Shown here: positions 27,140-36,263 of the stretch, piece after piece
Position numbering within the stretch: the stretch's first letter is position 1
Layout: each line of letters starts with the position of its first letter
From: Alphaproteobacteria bacterium
GTDB lineage: Bacteria; Pseudomonadota; Alphaproteobacteria; Micavibrionales; Micavibrionaceae
Direction: 5' to 3'
NCBI GenBank assembly: GCA_020445145.1
Contig: JAGRHC010000061.1
Span: forward strand, 1-45,166
DNA: 45,166 nucleotides
Notes under the pieces: generated by a model
Database searches by the model: none
Told to the model about the DNA's origin: nothing
The model's input: only the letters and a program-made list of their open reading frames with translations
Program-made: the position numbers and the translations under genes

Positions 27140-27601
27140 TTACGCCAGCTCAAAAACGGCGTCGACTTCAACCGCAACGCCAAGCGGCAGAGCAGGTGCC
27201 CCGACAGCAAACCGCGCATGCTTACCGGAATCGCCCATCACACCCGCGATCAGGTTCGATGCGCCGTTAATTACAGCAGGCTGATCGTAGAAATCGGCGG
27301 TACAATTCACAAAACCGCCGAGCTTCACGCAACGGACAACTTTCGACCAGTCACCACCGACAGCCTCATTGACCTGCGCCAGAATATTCAGCGCGCAAGC
27401 CTGCGCCGCCTTCTGGCCATCCTCAACACTGAGGTTTTCTCCAAGACGGCCCATATGCATCTTCTCACCGTTCAAAAAGGGAATTTGCCCGGAAACATAC
27501 AGCGTTTTACCCGCAATCACATAGGGAACGTAATTCGCAGCCGGCGCCGCGACCTTTGGCAAAGATAATCCCAGTTCAGAAAGCTTGTTTTGAAGAGTCA
27601 T
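27140..27601 (-). CDS. RidA family protein
   Basis: The 153-aa protein belongs to the RidA/YjgF/UK114 family, whose founding member hydrolyses reactive enamine/imine intermediates from PLP enzymes. Seen: GKTLYVSGQIPF, the conserved Cys/Asn-rich middle, and the C-terminal ARFAVGAPALPLGVAVEVDA, which keeps the family arginine. I chose the ATG at 27601 because AAAGGA stands nine bases upstream. The subgroup is the longer alphaproteobacterial type, so the exact substrate is not certain. It is probably co-transcribed with the U32 gene. Confidence 0.9.
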   Translation of the reverse strand: MTLQNKLSELGLSLPKVAAPAANYVPYVIAGKTLYVSGQIPFLNGEKMHMGRLGENLSVEDGQKAAQACALNILAQVNEAVGGDWSKVVRCVKLGGFVNCTADFYDQPAVINGASNLIAGVMGDSGKHARFAVGAPALPLGVAVEVDAVFELA

Positions 27602-27710
27602 GATGATTTTCCTTTTGCGTTTTTTTCTTCCTCTGCCATAATCCCCCCGAAATGTAAACCAGCAAAAAATGCGTACCCGGTGACGCAAGAAATAGACAAG
27701 GATTTTTGTT

Positions 27711-28106
27711 ATGGGACTGTTCGACTGGCTTGGGGTTTTGTCGCCCGCGCACATCTCGCTCTTCACCCTTTCCTACGGTGGAAAGAAAATAGGGCGCGAT
27801 CAGTTTGGCAACACCTACTATGAAGGCAAGCCGCGCAAGGGATATAACTATACGCGCCGCTGGGTCATGTATAAAAATAAACCAGAAGCAAGCTACGTCC
27901 CGCCGGAATGGCACGGCTGGCTGCATCACCAGACGGACGCGGTTCCTTCCGATCAAACGGAATCCTTCCGCCGCGATTGGCAAAAGCCTTATACGCCAAA
28001 CCTGACGGGCACCAATCAAGCCTACCGTCCGCCCGGCCACATTTTGCAGGGCGGCAAGCGCGCCGCGGCAACGGGAGACTACGAAGCATGGAATCCACCG
28101 GAATAA
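27711..28106 (+). CDS. NADH:ubiquinone oxidoreductase NDUFA12-family subunit
   Basis: The 131-aa protein matches the NDUFA12 (B17.2) accessory subunit of complex I: GRDQFGNTYYE, RRWVMYKNKPEASYVPPEWHG and WLHHQTDAVP. Known: this subunit is found in mitochondria and in alphaproteobacteria, where it is peripheral to the core enzyme on the cytoplasmic side. It is therefore a good lineage marker. It is divergent from ridA and upstream of mlaD, an order common in this class. Confidence 0.93.
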   Translation: MGLFDWLGVLSPAHISLFTLSYGGKKIGRDQFGNTYYEGKPRKGYNYTRRWVMYKNKPEASYVPPEWHGWLHHQTDAVPSDQTESFRRDWQKPYTPNLTGTNQAYRPPGHILQGGKRAAATGDYEAWNPPE

Positions 28107-28202
28107 CAGGGGCTTGAGCGCTCCGCTCTTTACAGCACCGGCAAATTCCTTTAATCACTTTGCGGTGGGCATGCGTGAAAACAGGATAGAAAAGGGATTT
28201 TC

Positions 28203-28682
28203 ATGAAACGGAGCATTGCAGAAACAGTTTTGGGTGGATTCGTCTTGCTGGTCGCAGGCGGGTTCCTGACCTACAGCTATAAAACAGCAGATATCGGCGC
28301 CGTTCAAGGCTATGAAGTCACGGCAGATTTCTCAAGCGTCGGCGGCCTGAAGCCCGGCGACTCCGTTGAAATCAGCGGCGTAAAAGTTGGCGATGTAAAA
28401 GGGATCGAGCTCCTCCCCGAAACCTACCTTGCCCGCGTGCATATTGATATCGATTCCGGCTACAAACTGCCCATCGACACCGCTGCCATGATCAGCAGCC
28501 AGAGTTTGCTTGGCGGACTTTACATGTCGCTTGAGCCTGGTGCAGAAGAAGACACGATTGAACCAGGCGGCCGTATTCAATACACGCAGGCCCCGCAAAA
28601 CCTTGAACAGCTCCTTGGCCAGTTCATATTCAGCATGCAAGATGATAAAGACAAAAACAAAGACAAGACCGCAGAAGAATAA
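28203..28682 (+). CDS. mlaD: Outer-membrane lipid asymmetry protein MlaD (MCE domain)
   Basis: The 159-aa protein has an N-terminal membrane helix (about 7-25) followed by one MCE domain: YEVTADFSSVGGLKPGDSVE, GVKVGDVKGIEL and the later SLLGGLYMSLEPG. Known: MlaD hexamers bind phospholipid in the periplasm as part of the MlaFEDB transporter that returns lipid from the outer membrane. The other mla genes are not here. AAGGGA precedes the ATG. The next gene starts inside its 3' end. Confidence 0.92.
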   Translation: MKRSIAETVLGGFVLLVAGGFLTYSYKTADIGAVQGYEVTADFSSVGGLKPGDSVEISGVKVGDVKGIELLPETYLARVHIDIDSGYKLPIDTAAMISSQSLLGGLYMSLEPGAEEDTIEPGGRIQYTQAPQNLEQLLGQFIFSMQDDKDKNKDKTAEE

Positions 28683-29202
28683 AACGCCCATCAAGGCGTT
28701 ACTCCTTCTTGTCCTTGTGTCAATCGGGACGGCTGGCCCGGCGTTCGCCCGCGAAATGGAAAACAAGCCACGCATCCAATTGCGTTCGCTGGACAAGATC
28801 ACCGCCCGGACGATGACATTCGATGCCCGCGTCGGCAGTACCTTGAAATTCGGCTCGCTTTACATGAAGGTGCAGTCCTGCCAGAAAACAACCCCGATTG
28901 AGCAACCTGAATCCGCCGCCTTCCTGCAAATCTGGGAAATCGATGCCAAGAAGCAATCTCATTGGGTCTTCAGCGGTTGGATGTTCTCATCCTCCCCGGC
29001 GCTCTCGGCTATGGATCACCCGATTTATGATGTCTGGCTAATCGACTGCCTCGATGATGAGGGGACGCCAGAGGCTGCGGTAGAAGATCAGGCCGGGGCG
29101 CCGGCAGAGGCCGCGCAGGAAACGCAAAGTCCGGCAGAAAATGAAAAAGACGGGATCGTCACCGACGAGCCCCCATCAAACCCCGGCGACATGCTCGAAT
29201 AA
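28642..29202 (+). CDS. DUF2155 domain exported protein
   Basis: The 186-aa product has a basic N-terminus, a hydrophobic signal (about 18-34, cleavage near AFA) and a DUF2155 domain: LDKITARTMTFDARVGS, LYMKVQSCQK and HWVFSGWMFSSSPALSAMDH with YDVWLIDC. Known: the family is alphaproteobacterial, periplasmic and usually follows mlaD, as here. The chosen ATG overlaps mlaD by 41 bases; the ribosome site is weak and the true start could be slightly downstream. The C-terminal tail is Ala/Glu/Pro-rich and probably disordered. Confidence 0.82.
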   Translation: MIKTKTKTRPQKNKTPIKALLLLVLVSIGTAGPAFAREMENKPRIQLRSLDKITARTMTFDARVGSTLKFGSLYMKVQSCQKTTPIEQPESAAFLQIWEIDAKKQSHWVFSGWMFSSSPALSAMDHPIYDVWLIDCLDDEGTPEAAVEDQAGAPAEAAQETQSPAENEKDGIVTDEPPSNPGDMLE

Positions 29203-29217
29203 CATAAAACCTGATTT

Positions 29218-29889
29218 CTAGAGCATTTTGCGCATTTTAAAATAATCCGAAACGATTTGTTTCTCATTAAATCCGGCGCACGTGAAGTCTGCTTCCCCCT
29301 TTAAAGCTGGCTCCAGCTGTAGCATATAGTCCGCATAAGGGATTTCATAAACGCCAAATTGTTCCAGATGGGAATTTACAAACTGCGTATCCAGAAGTTT
29401 ATATCCGCTGCGCCATAAGCGGGCGACCAGATGAATAAGGGAGACTTTGCTGGCATCCCGCCGCACGGAAAACATGCTTTCACCAAAAAAAGCCCGCCCG
29501 ATTGATACGCCATAAAGCCCGCCCGCAAGTTCGCCGTTCTGCCAGCACTCAACGCTATGGGCATGCCCGGCGTCGTGTAAGGCGCAATAGGCTTTGAAAA
29601 TTTCAGGGTTGATCCACGTATCCGCGCGGTTTTCAGCCTTGCGCCCGCAAGCCCCGATCACAGCCGCAAAATCCTGATCGACAGTAATCTCATAGGGCAC
29701 GCCGCCGATCTTTTGCTGCCGAACCTCCTTCGCAAGGCGCCGCGGGATATGGAGGGCCTCAATAGACAGCTGCCCGCGCATGTCAGGGCAAATCCAGTGC
29801 ACATAAGTGCTCTCCGCGCTCTGGGCCATCGGAAAGAGGCCATGACGGTAAGCTTCAAGCAATATCTCGGTCGTCAGCACAATTTGCAT
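29218..29889 (-). CDS. aat: Leucyl/phenylalanyl-tRNA--protein transferase
   Basis: The 223-aa enzyme attaches Leu or Phe from aminoacyl-tRNA to N-terminal Arg/Lys of proteins, marking them for ClpAP (N-end rule). Seen: YRHGLFPMAQ, the glycine-rich stretch GELAGGLYGVSIGRAFFGESMFS and LLDTQFVNSHLEQFG, all family signatures. It reads toward the DUF2155 gene and follows accC on the same strand, 54 bases after it, so it may belong to the accBC transcript. Confidence 0.95.
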   Translation of the reverse strand: MQIVLTTEILLEAYRHGLFPMAQSAESTYVHWICPDMRGQLSIEALHIPRRLAKEVRQQKIGGVPYEITVDQDFAAVIGACGRKAENRADTWINPEIFKAYCALHDAGHAHSVECWQNGELAGGLYGVSIGRAFFGESMFSVRRDASKVSLIHLVARLWRSGYKLLDTQFVNSHLEQFGVYEIPYADYMLQLEPALKGEADFTCAGFNEKQIVSDYFKMRKML

Positions 29890-29943
29890 CAGGCCATTAT
29901 GCCTGATTTAAATGAATTTTGTGAAAATGATGACAGGCACGCC

Positions 29944-31293
29944 TTAGCCGCGCTTTTCAGCCAGCTTCTTCTCAAGCCAGTGAATCGTATAATCGCCGCT
30001 CTTGAATTCAGGCTGATCCAAAATCCATTGATGCAGCGGAAGCGTGGTCTTGATGCCGGTCACGACAGTTTCGCGGATCGCACGCTGCAGGCGGCGGATA
30101 CACTCCTCGCGCGTGCGGCCATGAACAATCAGCTTGCCGATCATGGAATCATAATAGGGCGGGATCGTATAGCCGCCATAGATCGCGCTGTCAAAACGCA
30201 CGCCAAGCCCGCCCGGCGCATGGAACTGTGCAATCGTCCCCGGAGAAGGGATGAAGTTGTCAGGGTCTTCCGCATTGATTCGGATTTCAATCGCATGACC
30301 GCGGAAGCGAAAATCGCCTTTATTGACGATACTGAGCTTCTCTCCAGCCGCAACGCGGAGCTGCTCGGCAATCAGATCAACACCGGTAATCATTTCAGTC
30401 ACCGGATGCTCAACCTGAATCCGTGTATTCATTTCCATGAAATAGAATTCGCCGTTTTCATACAAAAACTCAATCGTCCCGGCGCCGGTATAACCAAGCT
30501 TGCGCACAGTCTCGGCAGCAAGCGATCCGATCTTCTCGCGCTCTTCATCGCTGAGGACAGGCGAGGGGCCTTCCTCCACCAGCTTCTGGTGACGCCGCTG
30601 AATAGAACAATCCCGTTCCCCAAGATGAACAGCATTGCCATGAGTATCGCCAAACACCTGAATCTCGATGTGCCGCGGGGCTTCCAGGTATTTTTCGATA
30701 TAAACCGTGTCGTCTCCAAAGTTGGCTTTCGCTTCGCTTCGTGCGGTATTATATTTCTCAACAAACTCATCCGCAGCGCGCACAACCTGCATCCCTTTAC
30801 CGCCGCCACCGCTCGCCGCCTTGATCAAAACAGGGAAGCCCATATCAATCGCGATTGCTTTACCCTCTTCACCGCTGGCTACACCGCCCTCAGAACCGGG
30901 CACAACAGGAAGCCCGAGCGCTTGAACAGTCTGCTTGGCTGTAACCTTATCGCCCATCTTCTCGATAAGCTCGGCAGAGGGGCCGATAAAGGTAATGCCG
31001 TGTTCTTCCACCATGCGGGCAAACTGGGCGTTCTCTGAAAGGAACCCGTAACCGGGGTGAATAGCATCCGCGCCCGTAAGCGCCGCAGCGGTCAGGATGG
31101 ATGGAATATTAAGGTAACTGTCACGCCCGGCAGGGGGCCCGATGCAAACCGACTCATCGGCAAGACGAACGGCCATTGCGCTGGCATCGGCCGTTGAGTG
31201 CACGGCAACCGTGCGGATACCCATTTCACGGCAGGCCCGAATGATCCGAAGGGCAATTTCACCGCGATTGGCTATGAGGACTTTTTTAAACAT
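29944..31293 (-). CDS. accC: Acetyl-CoA carboxylase, biotin carboxylase subunit
   Basis: The 449-aa enzyme carboxylates the biotin on AccB using ATP and bicarbonate, the first step of fatty acid synthesis. It has the N-terminal [18 protein letters not shown], the ATP-grasp glycine loop [14 protein letters not shown], and the catalytic region [20 protein letters not shown]. Length is standard. accB lies 24 bases upstream in the same operon; the AccA and AccD subunits are not in the window. Confidence 0.97.
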   Translation of the reverse strand: MFKKVLIANRGEIALRIIRACREMGIRTVAVHSTADASAMAVRLADESVCIGPPAGRDSYLNIPSILTAAALTGADAIHPGYGFLSENAQFARMVEEHGITFIGPSAELIEKMGDKVTAKQTVQALGLPVVPGSEGGVASGEEGKAIAIDMGFPVLIKAASGGGGKGMQVVRAADEFVEKYNTARSEAKANFGDDTVYIEKYLEAPRHIEIQVFGDTHGNAVHLGERDCSIQRRHQKLVEEGPSPVLSDEEREKIGSLAAETVRKLGYTGAGTIEFLYENGEFYFMEMNTRIQVEHPVTEMITGVDLIAEQLRVAAGEKLSIVNKGDFRFRGHAIEIRINAEDPDNFIPSPGTIAQFHAPGGLGVRFDSAIYGGYTIPPYYDSMIGKLIVHGRTREECIRRLQRAIRETVVTGIKTTLPLHQWILDQPEFKSGDYTIHWLEKKLAEKRG

Positions 31294-31317
31294 CTATGAG
31301 AATCTCGGAAGTTCGCC

Positions 31318-31782
31318 TTATTCAATAACCATCAAGACTTCACCAAATTCGACCGGCTGACCGTTCTGAATGAGGATTTGTGTAACTGTACCTGCTTTTT
31401 CGGCCTTGATCGGGTTCATAACCTTCATGGCTTCAATAATCAGCAACGTATCGCCAGCATTAACATGCGCGCCTTTTTGTACGAAAGACGGAGCGCCAGG
31501 CTCGCCCTGCAGATACGCCGTGCCAACCATCGGAGATTTAATCGCGCCCGGATGAGATGTTGCGACATTAGCCGGAGCATCCATGCTCGCTTGCTGTGGC
31601 GCCGCAGGATCAGAAGACATAAGAACGTCAGCACTAATCCCGGCTGTAGCGCCAGCGACAATTGTTGCCCCGCCTTTGCTGACACGGATAACCTTATCCC
31701 CTTCAGCAACCTCAACTTCGGTCAGGCCCGTTTCATCGAGAAGATCAGCAAGTTCTCTGATCGCGTTTGAATCAATCTTCAT
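31318..31782 (-). CDS. accB: Acetyl-CoA carboxylase, biotin carboxyl carrier protein
   Basis: The 154-aa carrier has an N-terminal helix (IRELADLLDETGLTEVEVAEG), a flexible Ala/Pro-rich linker and a biotinyl domain with the lysine in IIEAMKVMNPIKAE. It shuttles carboxybiotin between AccC and the carboxyltransferase. Order aroQ-accB-accC is a common bacterial arrangement. The 100-base gap upstream carries a weak TTCAAG-17-TAGAAT promoter candidate on the minus strand. Confidence 0.96.
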   Translation of the reverse strand: MKIDSNAIRELADLLDETGLTEVEVAEGDKVIRVSKGGATIVAGATAGISADVLMSSDPAAPQQASMDAPANVATSHPGAIKSPMVGTAYLQGEPGAPSFVQKGAHVNAGDTLLIIEAMKVMNPIKAEKAGTVTQILIQNGQPVEFGEVLMVIE

Positions 31783-31882
31783 GAATATATCGTCTTATCG
31801 TTATTGTTATTTATCAAATTCGAAAATTCTAGCGCTTTCCATACAAAACTTGAAGCGGAAAGTCAAAGGGAGGCGAAAGCTT

Positions 31883-32317
31883 TTAGGATAAAAGTTCGTT
31901 GATAGCCTCTACGGCAAGCTTATAGCCTTTTGCGCCTTGTCCTGCAATAACCCGCGCAGCCACAGGCTCCACATAAGAAAAATGGCGGAATTCTTCACGT
32001 TTTTTAGGATCAGACAAATGAACCTCGATAATCGGAATATCCAGAAGCCTGAGGGCATCGTGGATCGCAACAGATGTATGAGTAAAGGCAGCGGCATTAA
32101 TAATCAAACCATCATAAATCCCGCGCGCTTCCTGAATCCAGTCGACAAGAACACCTTCATGATTGGTCTGACGGCATTCAACGCGCATATTATGCCCCAT
32201 CGCAGTCTCATAGCACAAATCCTCAACATCCCGCAGGGTCTCGGGTCCATATATCTCAGGCTCGCGCAGGCCGAGCATGTTCAGATTAGGTCCGTTCAGT
32301 ACCAGTATTTTTTTCAT
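31883..32317 (-). CDS. aroQ: 3-dehydroquinate dehydratase, type II
   Basis: The 144-aa enzyme performs the third step of the shikimate pathway. Seen: LVLNGPNLNMLGLREPEIYG with the catalytic Tyr, the NAAAFTHTSVAIHDAL loop, and EVHLSDPKKREEFRH. These are the type II (dodecameric) signatures. It lies 18 bases after the DsbA-like gene at 32336 and upstream of accB. Confidence 0.96.
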   Translation of the reverse strand: MKKILVLNGPNLNMLGLREPEIYGPETLRDVEDLCYETAMGHNMRVECRQTNHEGVLVDWIQEARGIYDGLIINAAAFTHTSVAIHDALRLLDIPIIEVHLSDPKKREEFRHFSYVEPVAARVIAGQGAKGYKLAVEAINELLS

Positions 32318-32335
32318 CGCCGCCCCCGGATAGAA

Positions 32336-32959
32336 TCAACGCTCCAAGCTGCCAAGCCGCTCAAGAAATTCGTCGGCAGTCGGCAGCCTGTTTGTCGCCG
32401 GGATATAAATTGCTTTAATATCTTTCTGCGGCGTCGCCATAACAAACGCCGGCAAGTAATAAAGTCGCCAGTCCTTCAGGAATTTGTCATTCCGGGCAAT
32501 GTGGTCTTTCAACTTTTGACTGTCAAGATCAGCTTGAAATTGAGACATATCCAGGCCAAGCTGCCGGGCATAATCGATCAGGACCGTTTCGTCGGCAATC
32601 GGCCATTCCTGAATAATTTTTTCATGCATCGCTTGCATCTGACCCTGCTCTGCCGCCGCATAAGTATAAAGAATGAAGCGCGAAACTTCCCGAGTGATTC
32701 CCGTATCAACAAGAACAGGCAAAATTTTGAGGCGGCCATCGCGTTTGGCGACATCCATAACCACCGCATTAAACTGGCGGCAGCTATCACACCCGTAATC
32801 GAAAAAATCGGCAACGACGAGATCAGCATCGGCCGGACCCATCATATAATTTGAAGGCGCATCGAAAACCGCCATCATTTCAGTGCGTGCCAGAAAATAA
32901 AGCCCCGAAAGGACAACGACAGCAAAAAGAAAGATGGCGGCAAGCGCTTTATAAATCAT
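32336..32959 (-). CDS. Membrane-anchored DsbA-like thioredoxin-fold protein
   Basis: The 207-aa protein has an N-terminal hydrophobic helix (about 4-24) and a DsbA-type thioredoxin fold. The redox motif is CDSC (C57, C60, in FFDYGCDSCRQF) and the cis-proline loop is near LPAFVMATPQ. It probably acts in the periplasm on thiols, either oxidising or isomerising. It follows a second DsbA-like gene (17 bases) with a CGYC motif, so the two are likely expressed together with different redox properties. Confidence 0.87.
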   Translation of the reverse strand: MIYKALAAIFLFAVVVLSGLYFLARTEMMAVFDAPSNYMMGPADADLVVADFFDYGCDSCRQFNAVVMDVAKRDGRLKILPVLVDTGITREVSRFILYTYAAAEQGQMQAMHEKIIQEWPIADETVLIDYARQLGLDMSQFQADLDSQKLKDHIARNDKFLKDWRLYYLPAFVMATPQKDIKAIYIPATNRLPTADEFLERLGSLER

Positions 32960-32976
32960 GATTGACCCGTCACGGA

Positions 32977-33762
32977 CTAGTTTTTAGCGGCATCCGGGCT
33001 GTTTCCTTGAAGACCGGCACGCGCTTCTGCAATCGCACGCTTAAAGCCTTCTTCGCCGATATAGCCGGGATAGAATTTCCCGCCGATAATAAACGCGGGC
33101 GTCCCGCCAATCCCGATATCACGACCCATTTCCATATGCTTTTGCAGGGCAAGGTCTGTAACGGTAGACTTTGCATCCTTCTGAAGCTTCTCAACATCCA
33201 GACCGACATCTTTTGCAACTTTCAAATAGCCGCTCTCATCGCGCGGTCCTTTATATTCCATCAACGCCTTGTGGAAATCGAAATATTTCCCCTGACTATG
33301 GGCGGCAATCGAAAGGTGAGCCATATCAGCCGAACTGGTTCCCAAAACAGGGAAATCCTGGAAAACAACGCGCAGGTTCTTATCTTCTTCAATCAATTTA
33401 AGAATATCTGCATAAGCCCGGTGACAATATCCGCAGTTATAATCGAAATATTCAACCAAAGTGACATCGCCGTCAGGATTTCCGGCAATCGTCAAGCTGT
33501 TATCTTTGAAATAATCAGCCAAAGACGCCAGCTTTTCTTCCGCGCCAAGACGTTGCTTTTCCTGTTGAGCGATCTGGTACTGATCGACCGACTTCATGAT
33601 CTCTTCAGGATGATCCATGATATATTGCCCGAACATCGTCTTAAGTTCTGCTTCCTGCTCAGGTGTAAAGCTCCCGGCAAAGGCAGCGCTTGCGGGAATA
33701 AGTAATGCAACCGCGCACACGCCAAGCCCGAGGGAACGGAATTTTTTGCTGACCTGTTTCAA
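32977..33762 (-). CDS. Exported DsbA-like thiol:disulfide oxidoreductase
   Basis: The mature region has a helical N-terminus (PEQEAELKTMFGQYIMDHPE), the redox motif CGYC (C110, C113 from this start, in YFDYNCGYCHRA) and the cis-proline segment GTPAFIIGG. This is the ScsC/Com1-like DsbA type seen widely in alphaproteobacteria. I place the start at the TTG at 33762: AAGGAG lies six bases upstream and the result is a neat signal peptide (KQVSKKFRSLG, then VALLIPASAAFA). An ATG at 33777 is in frame, but it sits at the ribosome site itself. Confidence 0.87.
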   Translation of the reverse strand: MKQVSKKFRSLGLGVCAVALLIPASAAFAGSFTPEQEAELKTMFGQYIMDHPEEIMKSVDQYQIAQQEKQRLGAEEKLASLADYFKDNSLTIAGNPDGDVTLVEYFDYNCGYCHRAYADILKLIEEDKNLRVVFQDFPVLGTSSADMAHLSIAAHSQGKYFDFHKALMEYKGPRDESGYLKVAKDVGLDVEKLQKDAKSTVTDLALQKHMEMGRDIGIGGTPAFIIGGKFYPGYIGEEGFKRAIAEARAGLQGNSPDAAKN

Positions 33763-33833
33763 AATGATCTCCTTCATATTTTTTAAAATGAATCGCTCAA
33801 CATGAGTAGTATTCGTAGACTTTACCGAAAAAG

Positions 33834-35222
33834 TCACCCCTTTTCGTTGTTTTCAACAAAGGAGAGCACATCTTTTGCCCGCAGCCAGGCTTTAGAGTTT
33901 TTCTCTGCATGTTTTAAAACGCCTTCTGCCTGCTCTTTCGCGTAATCAAAACGGCGCTGCAATAAAGCTTCTTCAGCAAGATGGACCTTGGCCATATTCT
34001 CATCCCCCAGCTTGCCGTAAGCAATAGCGAGGAATCTGTGAAGCTGTGTAGAGTTGGGCTCGTCCTGCGCCGCGCGCTCAAGCTGATCAATCGCTTCTCG
34101 CAAGGAAGCATCGGGAGAGCTGCTGGCAGGTGCCGATTCGATCAGAGCATGACCGAGCGCAATTCGTAAAAGAGGCGCTTTTGGCAAAAGGTCTATAGCT
34201 TTGCGGTAGAAGGGGAGGCCTGCGCTACCGCGCCCGAAATCAACCAGCATTTGGCCCTTAAGCTCAAGGAAATAAGGGTTTTGCGGTTCCGCCTTTAAAA
34301 GGTCGTCAATTTGCGAAAGGGCGGAATCAACCTGATTATTCCGGTACGCCGCAATCGCACGCGCATAACGGGCAGGGATCGACATATCGCGGTCGCTGTA
34401 AATCCAAGGAATACTGCCGGGATTGATAAAAGCCGCCAGTTTGGCTTTCATACGCGCATGAGCCTCAACCCAGGACGCAGGGTAAGGCTGGTTTTTATAA
34501 GGAGAAGCCTCATCCCTTGTTTCAAGAGCTTCGATCCGGTTTTCAACCAAAGGGTGGGTCTGGATATATTCGCTCTGCTGATTGCTCGGCATGTAAATCT
34601 CTGCCTTTAGCTTCTCCATGAAGGTCAACATGCCCGTCGGGTTGATTTTCGCTTGTTCAAGAAAGGTCAGCGCAGCTTGGTCAGCACTTGATTCCTGCAC
34701 CCTGCTATGTGCCAGAAGACGCCGCTGCGCCATCGAGCCGCCGCCAATCGCAATCGCCGGAACCGCGCCAGCCTCGCCAGAAGCCAAAGCCGCGCCCACA
34801 CCGACCAGCATACCAACGATACTCTCATAAGAGGCGCGTTCCATGGCATCGCGGCTGCGGATCAGGTGCCCGCCTGCAATGTGACCGGTTTCGTGCGCGA
34901 TCACACCGATCAACTCACCCGGATTATCGGTCTTGTTAATAAGGCCGGTATAGATAAAGATATTGGAGCCCCCGGCGACAAAGGCGTTCATCTGATCGCT
35001 TTGCACAAGGATGATATTGATCGCCTCGGGATTGAGTCCTGCAGCCTTGAAAATAGGGGTCGACCATTCCCGCAATGTATTTTCAATTTCCGTGTCCCGG
35101 ATAATCGTCATGCCCTTACCGCCCTGAGCATGCGCAAACGGCGTTCCTATGGCTATAAAACACAGGAAAACGGCAGTCATAGCCATGAAACACAAAATTA
35201 TTCTGTTTTTGATCGTGGTCAT
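33834..35222 (-). CDS. M48 family metalloprotease with TPR-like tail (BepA-like)
   Basis: The 462-aa protein has a signal peptide (to about HAQ at 33), an M48 peptidase domain with the zinc motif HETGH (H110, E111, H114) and GGGSMAQRRLLAHSRVQESSAD carrying the third ligand. The C-terminal half is helical and TPR-like. This is the architecture of BepA/YfgC, a periplasmic protease and chaperone for outer-membrane protein assembly. It is divergent from the 35240 gene with only 17 bases between starts, so the promoters must overlap coding sequence. Confidence 0.9.
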   Translation of the reverse strand: MTTIKNRIILCFMAMTAVFLCFIAIGTPFAHAQGGKGMTIIRDTEIENTLREWSTPIFKAAGLNPEAINIILVQSDQMNAFVAGGSNIFIYTGLINKTDNPGELIGVIAHETGHIAGGHLIRSRDAMERASYESIVGMLVGVGAALASGEAGAVPAIAIGGGSMAQRRLLAHSRVQESSADQAALTFLEQAKINPTGMLTFMEKLKAEIYMPSNQQSEYIQTHPLVENRIEALETRDEASPYKNQPYPASWVEAHARMKAKLAAFINPGSIPWIYSDRDMSIPARYARAIAAYRNNQVDSALSQIDDLLKAEPQNPYFLELKGQMLVDFGRGSAGLPFYRKAIDLLPKAPLLRIALGHALIESAPASSSPDASLREAIDQLERAAQDEPNSTQLHRFLAIAYGKLGDENMAKVHLAEEALLQRRFDYAKEQAEGVLKHAEKNSKAWLRAKDVLSFVENNEKG

Positions 35223-35239
35223 GCCTTACACTACTCCAC

Positions 35240-35587
35240 ATGGGCGATTTAATCTATCATTGGATTGATATTTTGTGGCTGCCGATCGGGTATTTTGGTG
35301 TCCATAAACGCCATCGCTGGTGGTCGGTCGGGTTTATTGCCGGCTGTATGCTAATGATGCGCCTGCAAGCAGAACTCTTGATATATGGCGGCTTCACAAA
35401 CGGCATCATGGGTTTGCTGCATTCTAGTGTCTATTCGCGCGGGCTCGTAACCTATGGAATTTTCTACGCGCTCTTTTTCATTATCGCGCATTATTCGCCG
35501 CGCACTGAAGGCGTAATCTTCATGGCCGCTTGCCTTAGCATCTTTTTTATGGCCTTCTTCACAACCGCAATTGTAATGATACTGTAA
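35240..35587 (+). CDS. Small hydrophobic membrane protein (hypothetical)
   Basis: The 115-aa protein has three or four predicted membrane helices (for example LWLPIGYFGVHK, GLVTYGIFYALFFIIAHY and FMAACLSIFFMAFFTTAIVM) with a basic HKRHRWW loop. I do not recognise a family. It ends one base before rlmE starts, so the two are probably co-transcribed. Confidence 0.75.
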   Translation: MGDLIYHWIDILWLPIGYFGVHKRHRWWSVGFIAGCMLMMRLQAELLIYGGFTNGIMGLLHSSVYSRGLVTYGIFYALFFIIAHYSPRTEGVIFMAACLSIFFMAFFTTAIVMIL

Positions 35588-35588
35588 A

Positions 35589-36263
35589 ATGTCACGCAAC
35601 AAACCGACAGAAAAAGTTAAAACCGCCCGTCGTCGCAAGAGTTCTTCGACGCGATGGCTGCAACGCCAGTTAAATGATCCATACGTCGCCCGCGCTGAAA
35701 AAGAGGGTTACCGGGGCCGCGCCGCCTTTAAGTTGATTGAGATTGACGAGAAACTCGGTTTCCTCAAACCCGGCGCCGCCATCATTGATCTAGGCGCCGC
35801 GCCCGGCGGATGGTGTCAGGTGGCAACCAAAAAAGGCTGCCATGTGATCGCGATTGATCTTCTGGCCATGGATGAACTTCCCGGCGTGACAGCCTTCCAG
35901 ATGGATTTCATGGATGATACGGCCCCGGATTTGCTGAAGGCAGAACTGGCAAAAATAAGCCCGGACGGGCTCGCCGATCTTGTGATGAGCGATATGGCCC
36001 CGAATACGACAGGCCATAAGCAAACTGATCACTTGCGGATTATGGCCGTCGTTGAAGCCGCCTACTATTTCTCAACCGAAGTTCTGAAGCCCGGCGGCGC
36101 CTTCGTCGCAAAAGTCTTCCAAGGCGGAGCGCAAAACACGCTTCTGGCGGAAATGAAAAAAAGCTTCGAAACCGTCCGTCACATCAAACCCCCTGCCAGC
36201 CGCAAAGAGTCTTCGGAGCAATACGTGATCGCAACGGGTTTTAGAGGTTTATCTGAGACCTAA
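35589..36263 (+). CDS. rlmE: 23S rRNA (uridine-2'-O)-methyltransferase RlmE
   Basis: The 224-aa enzyme methylates U2552 (E. coli numbering) of 23S rRNA late in large-subunit assembly. The SAM site is IIDLGAAPGGWCQVA. Catalytic residues of the K-D-K-E set are visible: K48 in RAAFKLIE, D in MSDMAPNTTGHKQTDH, and K in FVAKVFQGG. It shares four bases at its end with the convergent hypothetical gene at 36260. Confidence 0.95.
   Translation: MSRNKPTEKVKTARRRKSSSTRWLQRQLNDPYVARAEKEGYRGRAAFKLIEIDEKLGFLKPGAAIIDLGAAPGGWCQVATKKGCHVIAIDLLAMDELPGVTAFQMDFMDDTAPDLLKAELAKISPDGLADLVMSDMAPNTTGHKQTDHLRIMAVVEAAYYFSTEVLKPGGAFVAKVFQGGAQNTLLAEMKKSFETVRHIKPPASRKESSEQYVIATGFRGLSET

Noticed and set aside
29713..31038. 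Long plus-strand open frame (441 codons) opposite aat and accC
   Set aside because: It is antisense to two conserved enzymes, spans their junction and shows no domain.
31937..32854. Plus-strand open frame opposite aroQ and the DsbA-like gene
   Set aside because: Antisense to two clearly real genes and lacks protein-like features.
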